DNA from: Tretioscincus oriximinensis
Taxonomy: Eukaryota > Chordata > Lepidosauria > Squamata > Gymnophthalmidae
Direction of reading: 5' to 3'
Assembly (NCBI GenBank): GCA_022410635.1
Contig: JAJVDF010000191.1
Location: 1,932,947 to 1,996,946, forward strand
DNA: 64,000 bases
Below, piece after piece: positions 10,876 to 21,146 of the stretch (position 1 is the stretch's first letter; every line of letters starts with the position of its first letter). The position numbers were made by a program, and so were the translations under genes. Below the pieces are notes generated by a model. The model searched no databases. It was not told the origin of the DNA and was given only the letters and a program-made list of their open reading frames with translations.

Positions 10876-11833
10876 CATATCATCTTCATTCCTTCCTTTC
10901 TTTCCACCCCTCTCCCTCTCTCCATGAAACCAGGTATATTCTATTTCTTATTATACCACTTATTTATATCTTTTTCTATCTTATATATCACCAAATATAT
11001 CTTTGTTTCTCTATTTCCTCTTCTCTTTTTTTGTAGTCTGACTCCTATTAACTACTTTCTGAATTTCAAACATCAGAAGATATGAGCGCATAGGCTTCAG
11101 ATCACAAATAATGCTTTGGAAAATAGAAAAATAATATCATAATTGAATAATAAGACGTTTTTCTCCTCACCTGGGGAAGGAAGTGGGAGTAGCCCACCNG
11201 AATAAATGGATTGTTTTTAAACCTTAAATGGAGTGCAAAAGGAAACTGCTCTGAGTGAAAAGAAATCCAGTCCTCTAATTGACTTTATCGCTTGGGGAGG
11301 TTTTCCGCTATTTCAGGAAGTTAGAAAAAGGCCCAGACTGGTGAAGAACCCATTTGAGTCTCCTCATAATGCATTTTGTGGCGCATATCAATCTAAGGGT
11401 GCTTCTGGGTGTGACTGAACGGATAAACATATTCTCAGTGCGAATTAGATTTCTGTAGGCAAGAGCCTCAATTGTTCAAATAACTCATCAAATTGCTTCC
11501 TGTTTTAATTTTGAAACGTCAAAGGAAAGTGAGGTGGAAATTTTAGAAACTCAAGGAGTGTAATGTGGTCATGTGACCCGAGTACCCTATTTAGAACTAC
11601 TAGTCCTGAGTAAATATGAATTATTAATAGCTATCTTGTCTGATAGTCTGTAGCACCTCTCAGAAGGAACCACATTCCAGTGTTAACACATCTGCTTTGA
11701 ATGCTGGAGATTTTGGAGGAAAGAAACCAAAAACCCTCCAGCTCTCCATTATGGGAGTCCATAAGAAATATTGCTTCAAATNCAGCTTGAATCTCATCTG
11801 CTTAGGAAGTTTATAACCGAAGGGTAGGAATAC
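10876..11833. other. Intronic DNA without identified repeats
   Basis: Nothing recognised. The part 11190-11640 is complex, not repetitive and could be tested for conservation. Confidence 0.4.
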
Positions 11834-12058
11834 CCAAGGGTATAAATGGATACTAGGATGGATGTCTGGATGTTGCCTCCAGGATAGAGCAACAGGCAGG
11901 ACTCCTGAGATACCATTTGCAGGGAGTCATGAACAGGAACATATTTTGCTTTCCTCTGTTCAGACTGCCCAGGTGCATCTGGTGGGCCTCTGTGTGACAC
12001 AGAATACTGGACTTGATGGGCTGTGGCCTGATCCAGTATGGCTCTTCTTATGTTCTTA
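11834..12058 (+). mobile_element. CR1-type LINE, 3'UTR fragment
   Basis: From GTATAAATGGATACTAGGATGG to CTCTTCTTATGTTCTTA. Confidence 0.88.
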
Positions 12059-12850
12059 ACACCCACATGTATGGAAGAATTGTTTCCCCCAAATGATTGC
12101 CTTCTTGTACCTAGCTTTCCCTTATCTCCAGACCATCTGGGCTCCTGTTCAGCATTAAAGTAGCTCCTCTAGCTTGGCTACTGATCAGGAGAAGAAAGAG
12201 TCAATGATGTAGTTGTGGTAGACTCATCCATCACCTTAGTGTGAGAAACTAAGACTATAAAGGACGTTTTGTGAGCTGAAGTCACAGACCATCTAGTTCA
12301 GAACCACATCAGCTGCTTTTGGCCATTCTCTAGTAGAAGACCTAGGCAACATTTTGACCTTCTCTTGGCTATGACAATGGCCTTTAGAAGTAGGGTTGCC
12401 ATATTTCATGTGGCAAAATCTGGGGGTCCAAGCAATTAGCAGAAGCAGAGTGTTNGACATCGCTAATTGTTTCGTTATCCCCCAATCATTCCAAAACCAT
12501 TCCTAAACTTGCCCCTGAAGAATTCCACAGTCATTCCTGTGCTCTGGAACATTCTTGGAGTAATGCTGCAAATGCAGCATTTTTGCCTTTCTGTGTTCTA
12601 CTAATCACATGGTATATTTTCACCCAGTTGGATAGAGGGGAAGTTTGCAGCACACTAGAAGGGAGAGTTGCCAACATTAGCTAAAAACTGACCAGACTTT
12701 TTCTATGGAAGTGTTAATTAATTTGTCTAATTATCTGCTCACTTGTTGGAAGGCAGTCTTCACACTTCCAGCTCCTGGGCTTGGAGCAGGAATGCTTTAG
12801 TCTGGGGAAATCTGAAGGGCAGGAAACATTAGTGAATAGAATGGTTCTCA
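12059..12850. other. Intronic DNA; weak transposon traces
   Basis: TAGGGTTGCCATAT at 12392 resembles the TIR of the hAT-like elements at 24 and 31 kb, with no matching second end. Segment 12500-12820 shares wording with 15505-15660 (CCACAGTCATTCCT..CC/CTCTGGAA and TTTCTGTGTTCT), probably an old dispersed repeat. Confidence 0.35.
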
Positions 12851-13068
12851 TAGGCTGACCAGATGACCCCTTTTTGGGGGGTAGTGGTTTGAAAACCAGT
12901 TTTTGGGGTGCCTACTGGTTTTTTCTGAGGAAAAAAAAAATTAAAAACAAACATTTTTTGAAAAAAAAATCTTTTTTTGAAAAACATTTCCTCAGAAAAA
13001 AATGGGAGGCACCCCAAAACCGGGTTTTCAACCCCCCACCCACCAAAAGGGGTCATCTGGTCAGCCTA
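12851..13068. mobile_element. Palindromic MITE, copy 1
   Basis: 218 bp that folds on itself: left TAGGCTGACCAGATGACCCC, right GGGGTCATCTGGTCAGCCTA. The interior (GGTTTTTTCTGAGGAAAAA..) is also inverted. Flanked by the direct repeat GTTCTCA (12844-12850 and 13069-13075), a target-site duplication. Non-coding. Superfamily probably hAT-like; the 7-bp duplication leaves this open. Confidence 0.85.
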
Positions 13069-13075
13069 GTTCTCA

Positions 13076-13435
13076 AAGACCGTTTTCTGAAGGCAAATGC
13101 ATAAAACTCCATAATATGATCATAATGGAAAGATTCCTTCAGGAAATTGTATTTTGGACTTTCAAAACCATCACCGTGTATAAAGTCCTGGATTAATCCA
13201 CTCCTATATTACGCCAGCTTCTTGAAAAACGCTTCAGCTTTCCTTCCTTTTGTGTAACAAGAGCAGTGAAGAAAGTAATTTCTCTTATAGTTCTGTCTTT
13301 ACTTATTGATTGACTTTCTTCGGAAAATTCATCAGAGTTGGAGTCCTCGGAGCATCGAAAGCCAAAGCAACATGTAAAAAACCACCACAAATAACACTGT
13401 TGCATGGACCAAACAATAAAAGGCTTGATTTTAAG
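13076..13435. other. Intronic DNA, nothing recognised
   Basis: No gene or named repeat. Confidence 0.4.
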
Positions 13436-13822
13436 CCTTATTTATTTGTTTATTTGCATTTTTATCCTATCCTAGAATTCAAGGTCTCAGGACAGGCTGT
13501 GGAACTGAAACCAAAATATGAACTATAGATACTAAAAATGACAAAAATCTCTGAAAGTAGAGAAGGGTTTCTGTATTCTTAGATGAAGTGAATAGATATA
13601 TTTTCAAAACTCATCAAATCATGCAAAGGTAGGGAACGTTTCCTCAGAAGGCTGTATCCTGGGTTCCAACTCCTTTGGCTACTGAGGAGAACCTCTTACT
13701 TGGATCTTAAAGGCATGGACAGGTAGTTATGGGAGATCCTGCAGATATTTGGGGTCCAAGTAATTTACAGTCTATAGATTGACCGTAACACCTTGAACTG
13801 GATTTGGTAGCGGATAGATAGT
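13436..13822 (-). mobile_element. L2-like LINE 3' end
   Basis: Starts with TTATTTATTTGTTTATTTGCATTTTTATCC and the reverse of the CCTGAGACCT tail, and continues with GTTCCAACTCCTTTGGCTAC and TTGACCGTAACACCTTGAACTG, the same order as in 43704-44165. Confidence 0.55.
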
Positions 13823-14083
13823 TTAAGAGCCAGTTTGTGTAATGGTTAGATTCTTGGACTCTTTTCCGGAAGTCTCTCGGTTTAGTTCCCCACTCCTCCA
13901 TGAAAGCCAGCTGGTTGGCATGGCCAGTCACAGTTCTTTAGAACACTCTCAGCCCCACATATTTCAAAAGGTGTCTGTTATAGAGAAAGCAACACAAAAG
14001 CTATGTGCACTCCCCCTATGGTTGGCCACCCTGGGACCTTGTGGTATAGGGCAGGACACAAGTACAAATAAAGAAATAAATAG
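13823..14083 (+). mobile_element. Sauria/ACA-type tRNA-derived SINE
   Basis: Head GAGCCAGTTTGTGTAATGGTTAG (A box) and GGTTTAGTTCCCCACTCCTCC (B box), body GAAAGCCAGCTGG..., tail GGTATAGGGCAGGACACAAGTACAAATAAA. Internal Pol III promoter is implied by the tRNA-like boxes. Confidence 0.85.
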
Positions 14084-14094
14084 TTTGTTCAAAG

Positions 14095-14326
14095 CTGGCC
14101 TGATGGGCATCTAGGTTTTTGGTTGCTTTTAGTTTAAAGCACTTTATTTTTTAATACACCACATTACAATAAATCAGTTTACATTTTTAGTATGTTTCAA
14201 ACATTTTCTTCTTTTTCTCCCCTCCTTCCTCCCCTATTTACATCACAGTTCAGTCCTTTGGCTATTGGGGTTTACATGTGAAAAAATAATCTTAATCATA
14301 ATTTTGACCTTTCCCTCCATAATCTT
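14095..14326 (-). mobile_element. L1-like LINE 3'UTR, split by SINE
   Basis: AT-rich 3' end in reverse with TTTATTTTTTAATACACC and a C/T-rich tract; continues at 14585 after the SINE. Confidence 0.45.
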
Positions 14327-14584
14327 GCCCAGTTTGGTGTAGTGGTTAGAGTGTTGGACTTGTACCTTGTAGTCTCCCGGTTCAATTCCCCTCTCCTCCA
14401 CGAAAGCCAGCTGGGTGACCTTGGACCAGTCACAGTTCTTTAGAACTCTCTCAGCCACACCTATTTCAAAAGGTGTCTGTTGTGGAGAAAGTAACAAAAG
14501 CTATGTGCGCCACCCTATGGTTGGCCACCCTAAGACCTTCGGGTATAGCACGGGGTACAAGTACAAATAAATAAATAAATAAAT
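14327..14584 (+). mobile_element. Sauria/ACA-type tRNA-derived SINE
   Basis: Near-complete: CCAGTTTGGTGTAGTGGTTAG, TCTCCCGGTTCAATTCCCC, GGGTGACCTTGGACCAGTCAC, ending (AAAT)n. Less diverged than the copy at 13.8 kb. Confidence 0.9.
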
Positions 14585-15240
14585 CAACTACTTCTGTTTA
14601 CAATTTCTCAATTTTTTGTATATTTTCTGGACTATTTATTCTGCAATTGAAGATTTCAACTGCAATCACACTGATTTTATATTCATACATTTTCTGAATT
14701 CTCTCTAACATACTGTCTTTCCACCGATCCACTAGAACAGTCTGAGCATATGATACCATATTCCTTATCACATCTCTTACTCTTTGTGACATAATAGCTT
14801 CCAAGCCTCCATGTAATGTTGCTATTTTACTTCTAATTTTATATTTATTGCAAATATATTATTTGTTTCTCTTTGCACCTTATCCCAAAACTCTTTAACT
14901 TTTGACATTCCCATTTTATATGTATAAAGGGGTATCTTTGTTGGCACCCATATTTGGATAACATTTGGGAAGAAATGTGACAATTGTGCTGGTTTTCTAT
15001 ACCTTTTATGAAGTATTTTCCTTCTTGTCTCTTTTGTATGATTATTTTTTTCTTTTATATTCCCGTAATTTCTTTTCTTATATCTTCGCTACTTACATTT
15101 ATATCCATACTTCGTATCCCAAGTATTAATTCTTTATTTCCTGGCTGTGCTGTTATAATTTGCCTATAAATTTATCCTGCAGTTCCCTTTTCCTTTTGTT
15201 GAAGTTTCCTTTTTGCTTTCTCTATTTCTCTAGTTAGTCA
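14585..15240 (-). mobile_element. L1-like LINE, ORF2 C-terminal relic
   Basis: The minus strand has a 68-aa frame (14598-14804) reading VVDRWKDSMLERIQK-like sequence and, further upstream in broken frames, a KVKEFWDKVQ segment like the C-terminal region of L1 ORF2. Pseudogenised. Confidence 0.5.
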
Positions 15241-15714
15241 TTCCACTCAATAGTTTGGCTTCTGCATTCTGCACCAACTTCTGTTTCTGAGCAGAACAGA
15301 GAGAGAGTTCTTCATTTGTTACTTTTACTTGTTTCCTTGAAGAATGCATTTGTCCCATGGAAATAGCCTACAGAGAACATTTTTGAAGCAGCAATATTAA
15401 GTGGGTTTGAAAGAATCATCCTGAATAATCTGTTTCATTATTCTACAAGTGGCACCGCAGCATTTTAAATTTACCTTTAACTTATCTCGTGTGGATCGGT
15501 TTTAAGTAGTCCACAATCATTCCTACACCCTGGAAAATACCTATAAGAAGTGCAAAGGCCTTTCTGTGTTCTGTTATAGATCAATGTTTTCATCCAATGG
15601 CAGGGCAGTCAGACATGCAGAACATAGAAAGACTAGAATACAGCCTTCATGTTTCCTGTTGGTAAGGATGACTAACCAATGAAATAGGTTGTCATGGAAA
15701 ATGGCGAGTTCTCC
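15241..15714. other. Intronic DNA; possible old dispersed repeat
   Basis: 15505-15660 resembles 12500-12700. No gene. Confidence 0.3.
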
Positions 15715-15896
15715 TGCATTAGTGAATCCTGCATTGAGCAAGCATTGGACCTGATAGCCTTGGGAATCCCTTCCAACTCTATGAGTCTATAATCTTGGAG
15801 GCCCCTTCCAACTCTATGAGTCTATAATCATGGAGGTCCCTTCCAACTCTATGAGTCTATAATCTTGGAGGTCCCTTCCAACTCTATGATTCTGTG
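15715..15896 (+). mobile_element. CR1 LINE tail with amplified 35-bp units
   Basis: GAATCCTGCATTGAGCAAGCATTGGACC is the end of a bird-type CR1. It is followed by four imperfect ~35-bp units TCCCTTCCAACTCTATGAGT + CTATAATCTTGGAGG. Confidence 0.8.
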
Positions 15897-17091
15897 ACAG
15901 TGGAGGTTTCTTTATGCTTCTGAGATAACAGGGCTTCTTATTCCAGGTTACCAGGTACATGCGGAAAGATTCTTGTTTCAGTGTTCATTACGTTCAAAAA
16001 TCAGAGAAAAATATCAACAACCTATTTTTTTGCCTAGTATGTCCATACCGGACTTCCAGAAAATTGGGTTTCTTCTGAACAACCAGGACGAATCCTTTAC
16101 GGAACAGGTGGCCTTTTTCTTGATTGATTTAATTGATTCCTTGACTACCTGAGTCCATTTGGAATGGTCTATAATCTTATTTCGCCGTATTGCTCAGCTG
16201 TAACTTCTTTTTGTTGCTTACTTGTGAAAGTTTATATTTGATTTGTTTCTTGCATTGGATGTCCTTCTTCTTTTTATGCCAATAAAGGCTATGATGATGA
16301 TGATGATTCATGTATGGATATCTGCAGACAGATACATGAAAAATATTGATTTTTCATACAATATTTAAGGCCATTATGTCAGTTAAATTTATTTACTTCC
16401 TCCCCACCCCCTGCAAATCTAATGAAAATCCATGAAATTGATAGAAGTGCTTAAAGACTTTGGCTAATCTCTCCAAATAGGTAGATGATGGAGGGTTGTA
16501 GTCCCACCTTCCTAACATAATGCATCTGCTTTTGAATGTGGCCTGAAGTGGTCCCGGATGTGTGCCTATAAGAGGTTGTTTGCTTAACATTCCCCTTGAT
16601 AACTGTGCACTGGATCAATGTGCAAATGCAGGCTGTTTGCTATGGGCGGGAGGGTAAAACTCAGGTGGAGAAAATGTATTTTTCGTCTGGACTGTTCAAA
16701 GTTCAGTTTCTGACATCTTAAGTTGAAAAGAATTCTTGGGCTATGGAATAATTTGGAGATCAGAAGTGAAGAGAGGAGGGGTCGTTCTAGTTTTTCCCGG
16801 TAAACCAAAAATCCAGTAAATCAGCTCTAAAACTCAAAATACACCAGTTTATACAGCGTAGTTATGCAGTGTAGTTTGACGTTCATATTATTGACAGCCT
16901 CTGACATTAGAACCAGGGAATATTCTTATGAAGCTGATGTGCAGGAATAATGGACTGACAAGGCCATTTCTTCTGGACATCTCAAGAAGGAGGAAGGAGA
17001 AGCCAAATGTATAAATGCATCATTGAGGCACGAATGGTGCCGTGAGTTAAGAGAGAGTTTTTCAGTCTTTCTGAATGAGAAATCCATTCTT
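15897..17091. other. Intronic DNA; possible LINE 3' end at 16180-16310
   Basis: GCCAATAAAGGCTATGATGATGATG at 16278-16305 looks like a LINE 3' terminus with (ATG)n tail. Otherwise nothing recognised. Confidence 0.3.
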
Positions 17092-17453
17092 TTCTCTTTT
17101 TTTTTTTATAATAATTTTTTATTAGATTTTTCAAAGAAAAGAAAGAAAAGAAATACACAGAATATAGACACAAACATTACAAATAAAAATACAAAAATAC
17201 AAAGAAATCTCCTCTCCCCCCCCCCCCCCAGGATCCAGATAACACAAATTAGTTAATTATATTTGGTTATATAACATGGTAATAATATTGATCATAATAG
17301 CATTCACTTGATTTACGGCGCTATATAGAATTAATGGAAACCAGTCTCTTTCCCAGCTAGTTGTTAAATATTGACCCATTGATTTCATTCTTCTTTCTCT
17401 AAGAACTTCAAATGAGAATATCTCGGCTAAATACTCATACAAATACTCATACG
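17092..17453 (-). mobile_element. L1-like LINE, 5'-truncated 3' end
   Basis: Begins on the + strand with a T-rich tract (poly(A) of the minus-strand element), then AAAGAAAAGAAATACACAG, a C-run of 12 and TTTGGTTATATAAC. A 27-bp direct repeat lies before it (17065-17091) and after the next segment (17608-17634). Confidence 0.55.
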
Positions 17454-17548
17454 CATCTGAAGAAGTAGACGTGTCTACGAAAGCTTATGCCAATCACTTT
17501 TCTCAAGTTAGTCTCAAAGTGCTGCTAGCTCCTTTGCTGGATTCATGC
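17454..17548 (+). mobile_element. Penelope-like terminal repeat with hammerhead-like core
   Basis: Reads CTGAAGAAGTAGACGTGTCTACGAAAGC, then TTCTCAAGTTAGTCTCAAAG and GCTGCTAGCTCCTTTGCTGG. At least ten copies of this repeat are dispersed in the window. The inverted GTAGA/TCTAC between CTGAAGA and GAAA is like helix II of a hammerhead ribozyme. Class assignment is an inference. Confidence 0.55.
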
Positions 17549-17927
17549 CAAGTATGGATACTCCATTTACTGCTATCTTTCCACCCCCTCGCTATTGTGA
17601 TTTGACCGTCTTTCTGATTGAGAAATCCATTCTTGAAGTCTTGTGTCGGGCATGGTGAGGGTTAAGCACCCTCTACTGGCCTCAGGTTTAGCCAACTTTA
17701 TTTCGCATATAAATAATAGCCCCCCTCAATGCTGGTATGGGTGTATGGAAAGAGGCCATTATGCTCACATGTGGTTAAACTGACAACACTTGACAGCCTT
17801 CCGGAATTTGATTATTAATGAAATCAACAATATTACTAATATTAATTTAAGGTTAACACCGGTGATGTGGATCTTCAATGAAGGATACTCCCACTTATAC
17901 TCTTTTGAAACTTGTGTTATCATTAGA

Positions 17928-18022
17928 AATCCAGCAAAGGAGCTAGCAGCACTTTGAGACTAACTTGAGAAAAGTGGTTGGCATAAGCTTTCGTAGACAC
18001 GCCTACTTCTTCAGATGCTCAT
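17928..18022 (-). mobile_element. Penelope-like terminal repeat
   Basis: Reverse complement of the 17454 copy (ATCCAGCAAAGGAGCTAGCA ... TTCGTAGACACGCCTACTTC), facing it across about 380 bp. Confidence 0.55.
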
Positions 18023-18039
18023 CATTAGATATTCGATAT

Positions 18040-18290
18040 ATTATTTATTTATTTATTTGTACTTGTATCGCGCCCTATACCCAAAGGTCTCAGGGCGGCC
18101 AATCATGGGGCGGCGCACATAGCTTTTGTTGCTTTCTCCACAACAGACACCCTGTGGAGTAGGTGGGGCTGAGAGAGTTCAAAGAACTGTGACTGGCCCA
18201 AGGTCACCCAGCTGGCTTTTGTGGAGGAGTGGGGAATCGAACCAGGACACTACGAGATACAAGTCCAACGCTCAACCATCTGCCCATCTA
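18040..18290 (-). mobile_element. Sauria/ACA-type tRNA-derived SINE
   Basis: Reverse orientation: (TTTA)n, GTACTTGTATCGCGCCCTATACC, GGTCACCCAGCTGGC, GGGGAATCGAACCAGG (B box). The head is truncated. Confidence 0.85.
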
Positions 18291-18697
18291 GTAATTGCAA
18301 AAGGGTGGAAAGATAGATCCAAGTGGACGTTGGCAGAGTGGTGGGACTATTTGTTGGACTTCGCTGAATTCGACTTAATAAGAGAAAAAAGGTTGAAGGG
18401 GACTGGCGTACTTTTAAATTCCTCATGTGTATTGAAATGGGGAAAGCTCATTTCCTATGCGCAATCATCCACTAATGTATACCTCTATGAGTTAATTATG
18501 TCTTTTCTGGAAGTAAATCTTATATCCTAAGGAAATCTCAGCCTGTAGGGGAGGAGGGGGGAGGGGGGAGGATGTCAATTTGTGTCTGTTTTTTGTTATG
18601 CGCATGTACATAATGATGTTGTTATAATCCCCATATTTATGGGTCTTCATATGTTGGATTTGCTTGTTATTTTTTTCTTTATTATTTGATTAAAAAA
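18291..18697 (+). mobile_element. L1-like LINE 3' end
   Basis: Frame reads AKGWKDRSKWTLAEWWDYLL, the type of sequence near the end of lizard L1 ORF2, then a short 3'UTR with a G-rich purine tract (18546-18572) and an A-rich end. Confidence 0.6.
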
Positions 18698-18860
18698 GCC
18701 AACTCAGTTATTGAAAAGAAAGTAGATTTGCAATCTACATTTCAAGTAGATTCATGAGTATCGCCACAATATGATGGGGAAGATAGAACAGATATAAGCT
18801 TTTGGGCAAAAATTAATCTTGTAAGCCACTCTGAGTCCCTTTGGGTGAGAAGGGAAGAGG
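18698..18860 (+). mobile_element. SINE 3' fragment, (GAA)n/(CTT)n-tail family
   Basis: GGGGAAGATAGAACAG..., TGTAAGCCACTCTGAGTCCC and TTTGGGTGAGAAGG match the right half of the copies at 26.4 and 52.5 kb. Confidence 0.65.
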
Positions 18861-19138
18861 GATCAGCATTGTTCTCATTGGCACATGGAAGGACTAGAAA
18901 CAATGGGATGAAACTGCAAGGGAGGAGATTTAGACTAGATATCAGAAAAAACTTCCTAACAGTCAGGGTGATAAACAGTTTGCCACAGGGGGTGGTGAGT
19001 TCGCCTTCTCTGGAAGTCTTCAAGCAGAGGCTGGACAGTCATCTCTGTCTGGGATGGTTTAGGGAATCCTGCATTGAGCAGAGGGTTGGACCCCATGACC
19101 CTGGAGGTCCCTTTCAACTCTAGGGTTCTATGATTCTA
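18861..19138 (+). mobile_element. CR1 LINE, bird-type subfamily, 3' end
   Basis: Coding end reads GRRFRLDIRKNFLTVRVIN and LEVFKQRLDSHL, then GGACCCCATGACCCTGGAGG and the terminal TTCTATGATTCTATG octamer tail, the hallmark of CR1. Confidence 0.85.
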
Positions 19139-19288
19139 TGAAAAGGAATGCAGTGTGACAGCAAACTGAATGTGAAAAGTGCATTTGTAAGCACATCGAC
19201 CCAGAGTCACAGGAACGTAAGAGGAGCCTTGCTGAATTGGATGACAACCCATTTTGTCCAGCCTTCTGTCTCACCCAGTGGTCTGCCA

Positions 19289-19547
19289 ATTTAATTTATT
19301 TATTTGCATTTCTATACTGCCCTATACCCGAAGGTCTCAGGGCAGTTAATAATAAAGACTAAATTAGCATATTGAAACAACAGTATCTGAAAGTAGGAAA
19401 GGGAGAGCAACGATTTTCAGATGAAGGCCAGGTTAAAGAGGTGCACCTTCAACTGTTTTCTGAATGGATACAGAGATAGTGATTAATGCAGCTCAAGGAG
19501 GAGACTGTTCCATAGTCTGGGGGCTGCCATGGCAAAGGCCCTGGACA
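19289..19547 (-). mobile_element. L2-like LINE 3' end, inserted
   Basis: (ATTT)n, TACTGCCCTATACCCGAAGG, then AGACTGTTCCATAGTCTGGGGGCTGCC; same order as 43.7-44.1 kb. Confidence 0.6.
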
Positions 19548-19563
19548 ATTGCACCTGGACACT

Positions 19564-20135
19564 CTAGAGCATAAGAACATAAGAAGAGTCATACTGGATT
19601 GGGCCAGAGTCCATCCAGTCCAGCATTCTGTCTCATACAGAGGCCCACCAGATGCACCTGTGCAGTCCGAACAGAGGAAAGCAAAATATGCCCCTGTTCA
19701 TGACTCCCTGCAAATGGTATTTCAGGAGTCCTGCTTGTTGCTCCATCCCAGGGACAACATCCAGACATCCATCATAGTACCCATTTATACCCTTGGTGTC
19801 CATAAACCTGTCTAGTGCTGTCTTGAAACTATCCAAGCTGTTAGCTGCCACTCCCTCTTCAGGAAGTAAATTCCACAGGCCGATGACCCTCTGGGTGAAA
19901 AAATACTTTCCTTTGTCTGTTCTCACTTTTATGCCCATCAGTTTCAAGGAGGGCCCTCTGGTCCTAGTGTTGTGTGATAGAGAAAACATTTTTTCTCTAT
20001 TCACCCTGTCCATCCCATGCATGATTTTGTACACTTCAGTTAGATCACCTCTCAAACGTCGCCTTTCGAGGCTGAAGAGACCCAGACGTTGCAGCCTGAC
20101 TTCATAAGGCAGGTGCTCCAGACCCTTGATCATTC
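19564..20135 (-). mobile_element. CR1-type LINE (TTCTTATG subfamily), inserted
   Basis: Tail ATAAGAACATAAGAAGAG at left. The minus-strand 166-aa frame 19633-20133 reads [20 protein letters not shown] and FFTQRVIGLWNLLPEE. 5' truncated. Confidence 0.88.
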
Positions 20136-20202
20136 TGTCTTAAGCAGAAGAAGGCAAAATCTTCACCTGTTCTTAACATTCTGCAAATGGTATTTCAGGA
20201 AT

Positions 20203-20999
20203 GTTGTGTCGGGGTTAGCCATTTAGAAAAATATTAATTGGCGTATATACATTTGATATTAAAATATNCTAGGATTGATCCTAGAAAGTTCCAGTAAGGC
20301 CTGAGTCTAGAATTTAGGAAATTTTGGAGATTTCCCCTCCTAAGAGGGTAAACAAGAGAGGCAAAGTCTCTCTTCCTGTCCTGAGGCATATCTATTCAAG
20401 GAAACCAACCAGAATAAACAGGATTAATCACATCTGTTAACCAGTAAGGCAAACCATTGTGTTCCTGGCCATGTACCTGGCTAAGCCCATTAGCTGGTTA
20501 AGTGGCAGAGAGGAAAACCATTAAGCCTTGTTCCTGGNATATGAGTCAGAGTTTTACAGGTCCTGGTAGGTAAAAGTCTTGCCCTAGGCCTGGTAAGGGT
20601 CAATCCTGTATCCTCCCAACCATACCATATTTGGCATTTCCTGACACAGGCTGCACCTCCTTGGGGAGGAGTGAAATGCATCACACAGGTGTCACACCTG
20701 GGCACACCTCCGATCCGCCCTAAACCCCACCTCTGTACAACCTCCTCTGACATCATGTCTTTGGTATACGCCTTCTGATTCTGGAGTCAATGAAACCTTG
20801 TACCCGGGGTCATTCGAGAGGCTTCATAACCCTATGGACCTCCTGAATTGCTGCCTGATCTAAGCTTATGGTGTCCGTGTGAATCTCTTTACACGTGTTG
20901 GTATGCTGTGGATTCAGATGCTCTTCGACCTGCTACGTATCCAATAACGAGGCAAGCGAACACCCCATTAATGTTGCCTTTTGCTTCAACTTGGCGGCG
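20203..20999. mobile_element. Unclassified 0.8-kb insertion, possibly a solo LTR
   Basis: Lies between two halves of the old CR1 and is flanked by GGAAT on both sides (20198-20202 and 21000-21004), a 5-bp duplication of LTR-element type. Begins GTTGTGTCGGGG. No ORF, no clear TG..CA ends, so the class is uncertain. Confidence 0.4.
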
Positions 21000-21036
21000 G
21001 GAATAGTAGCCATTAATACACTTTGGTTTCCATGAA

Positions 21037-21146
21037 ACATCTGAAGAAGTCGATGTATACCACCAACTACCTTTCTCCTGTTAATCTCCAAGCCCCCTTG
21101 GTGGACTTTCTACTAAGACTAACATGGCTATTTCTCTGAAATTGGT
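21037..21146 (+). mobile_element. Penelope-like terminal repeat, inserted in CR1
   Basis: CATCTGAAGAAGTCGATG ... GGTGGACTTTCTACTAAGACTAACATGGCTATTTCTCTGAAATTG. Flanked by GTTTCCATGAA and GTTTCGATGAA, an 11-bp target duplication with one change. Confidence 0.6.

Noticed and set aside
10128..11036. 302-aa open frame across the TGTA repeat
   Set aside because: Made of TGTA repeat translation and 443 unknown bases; no protein evidence.
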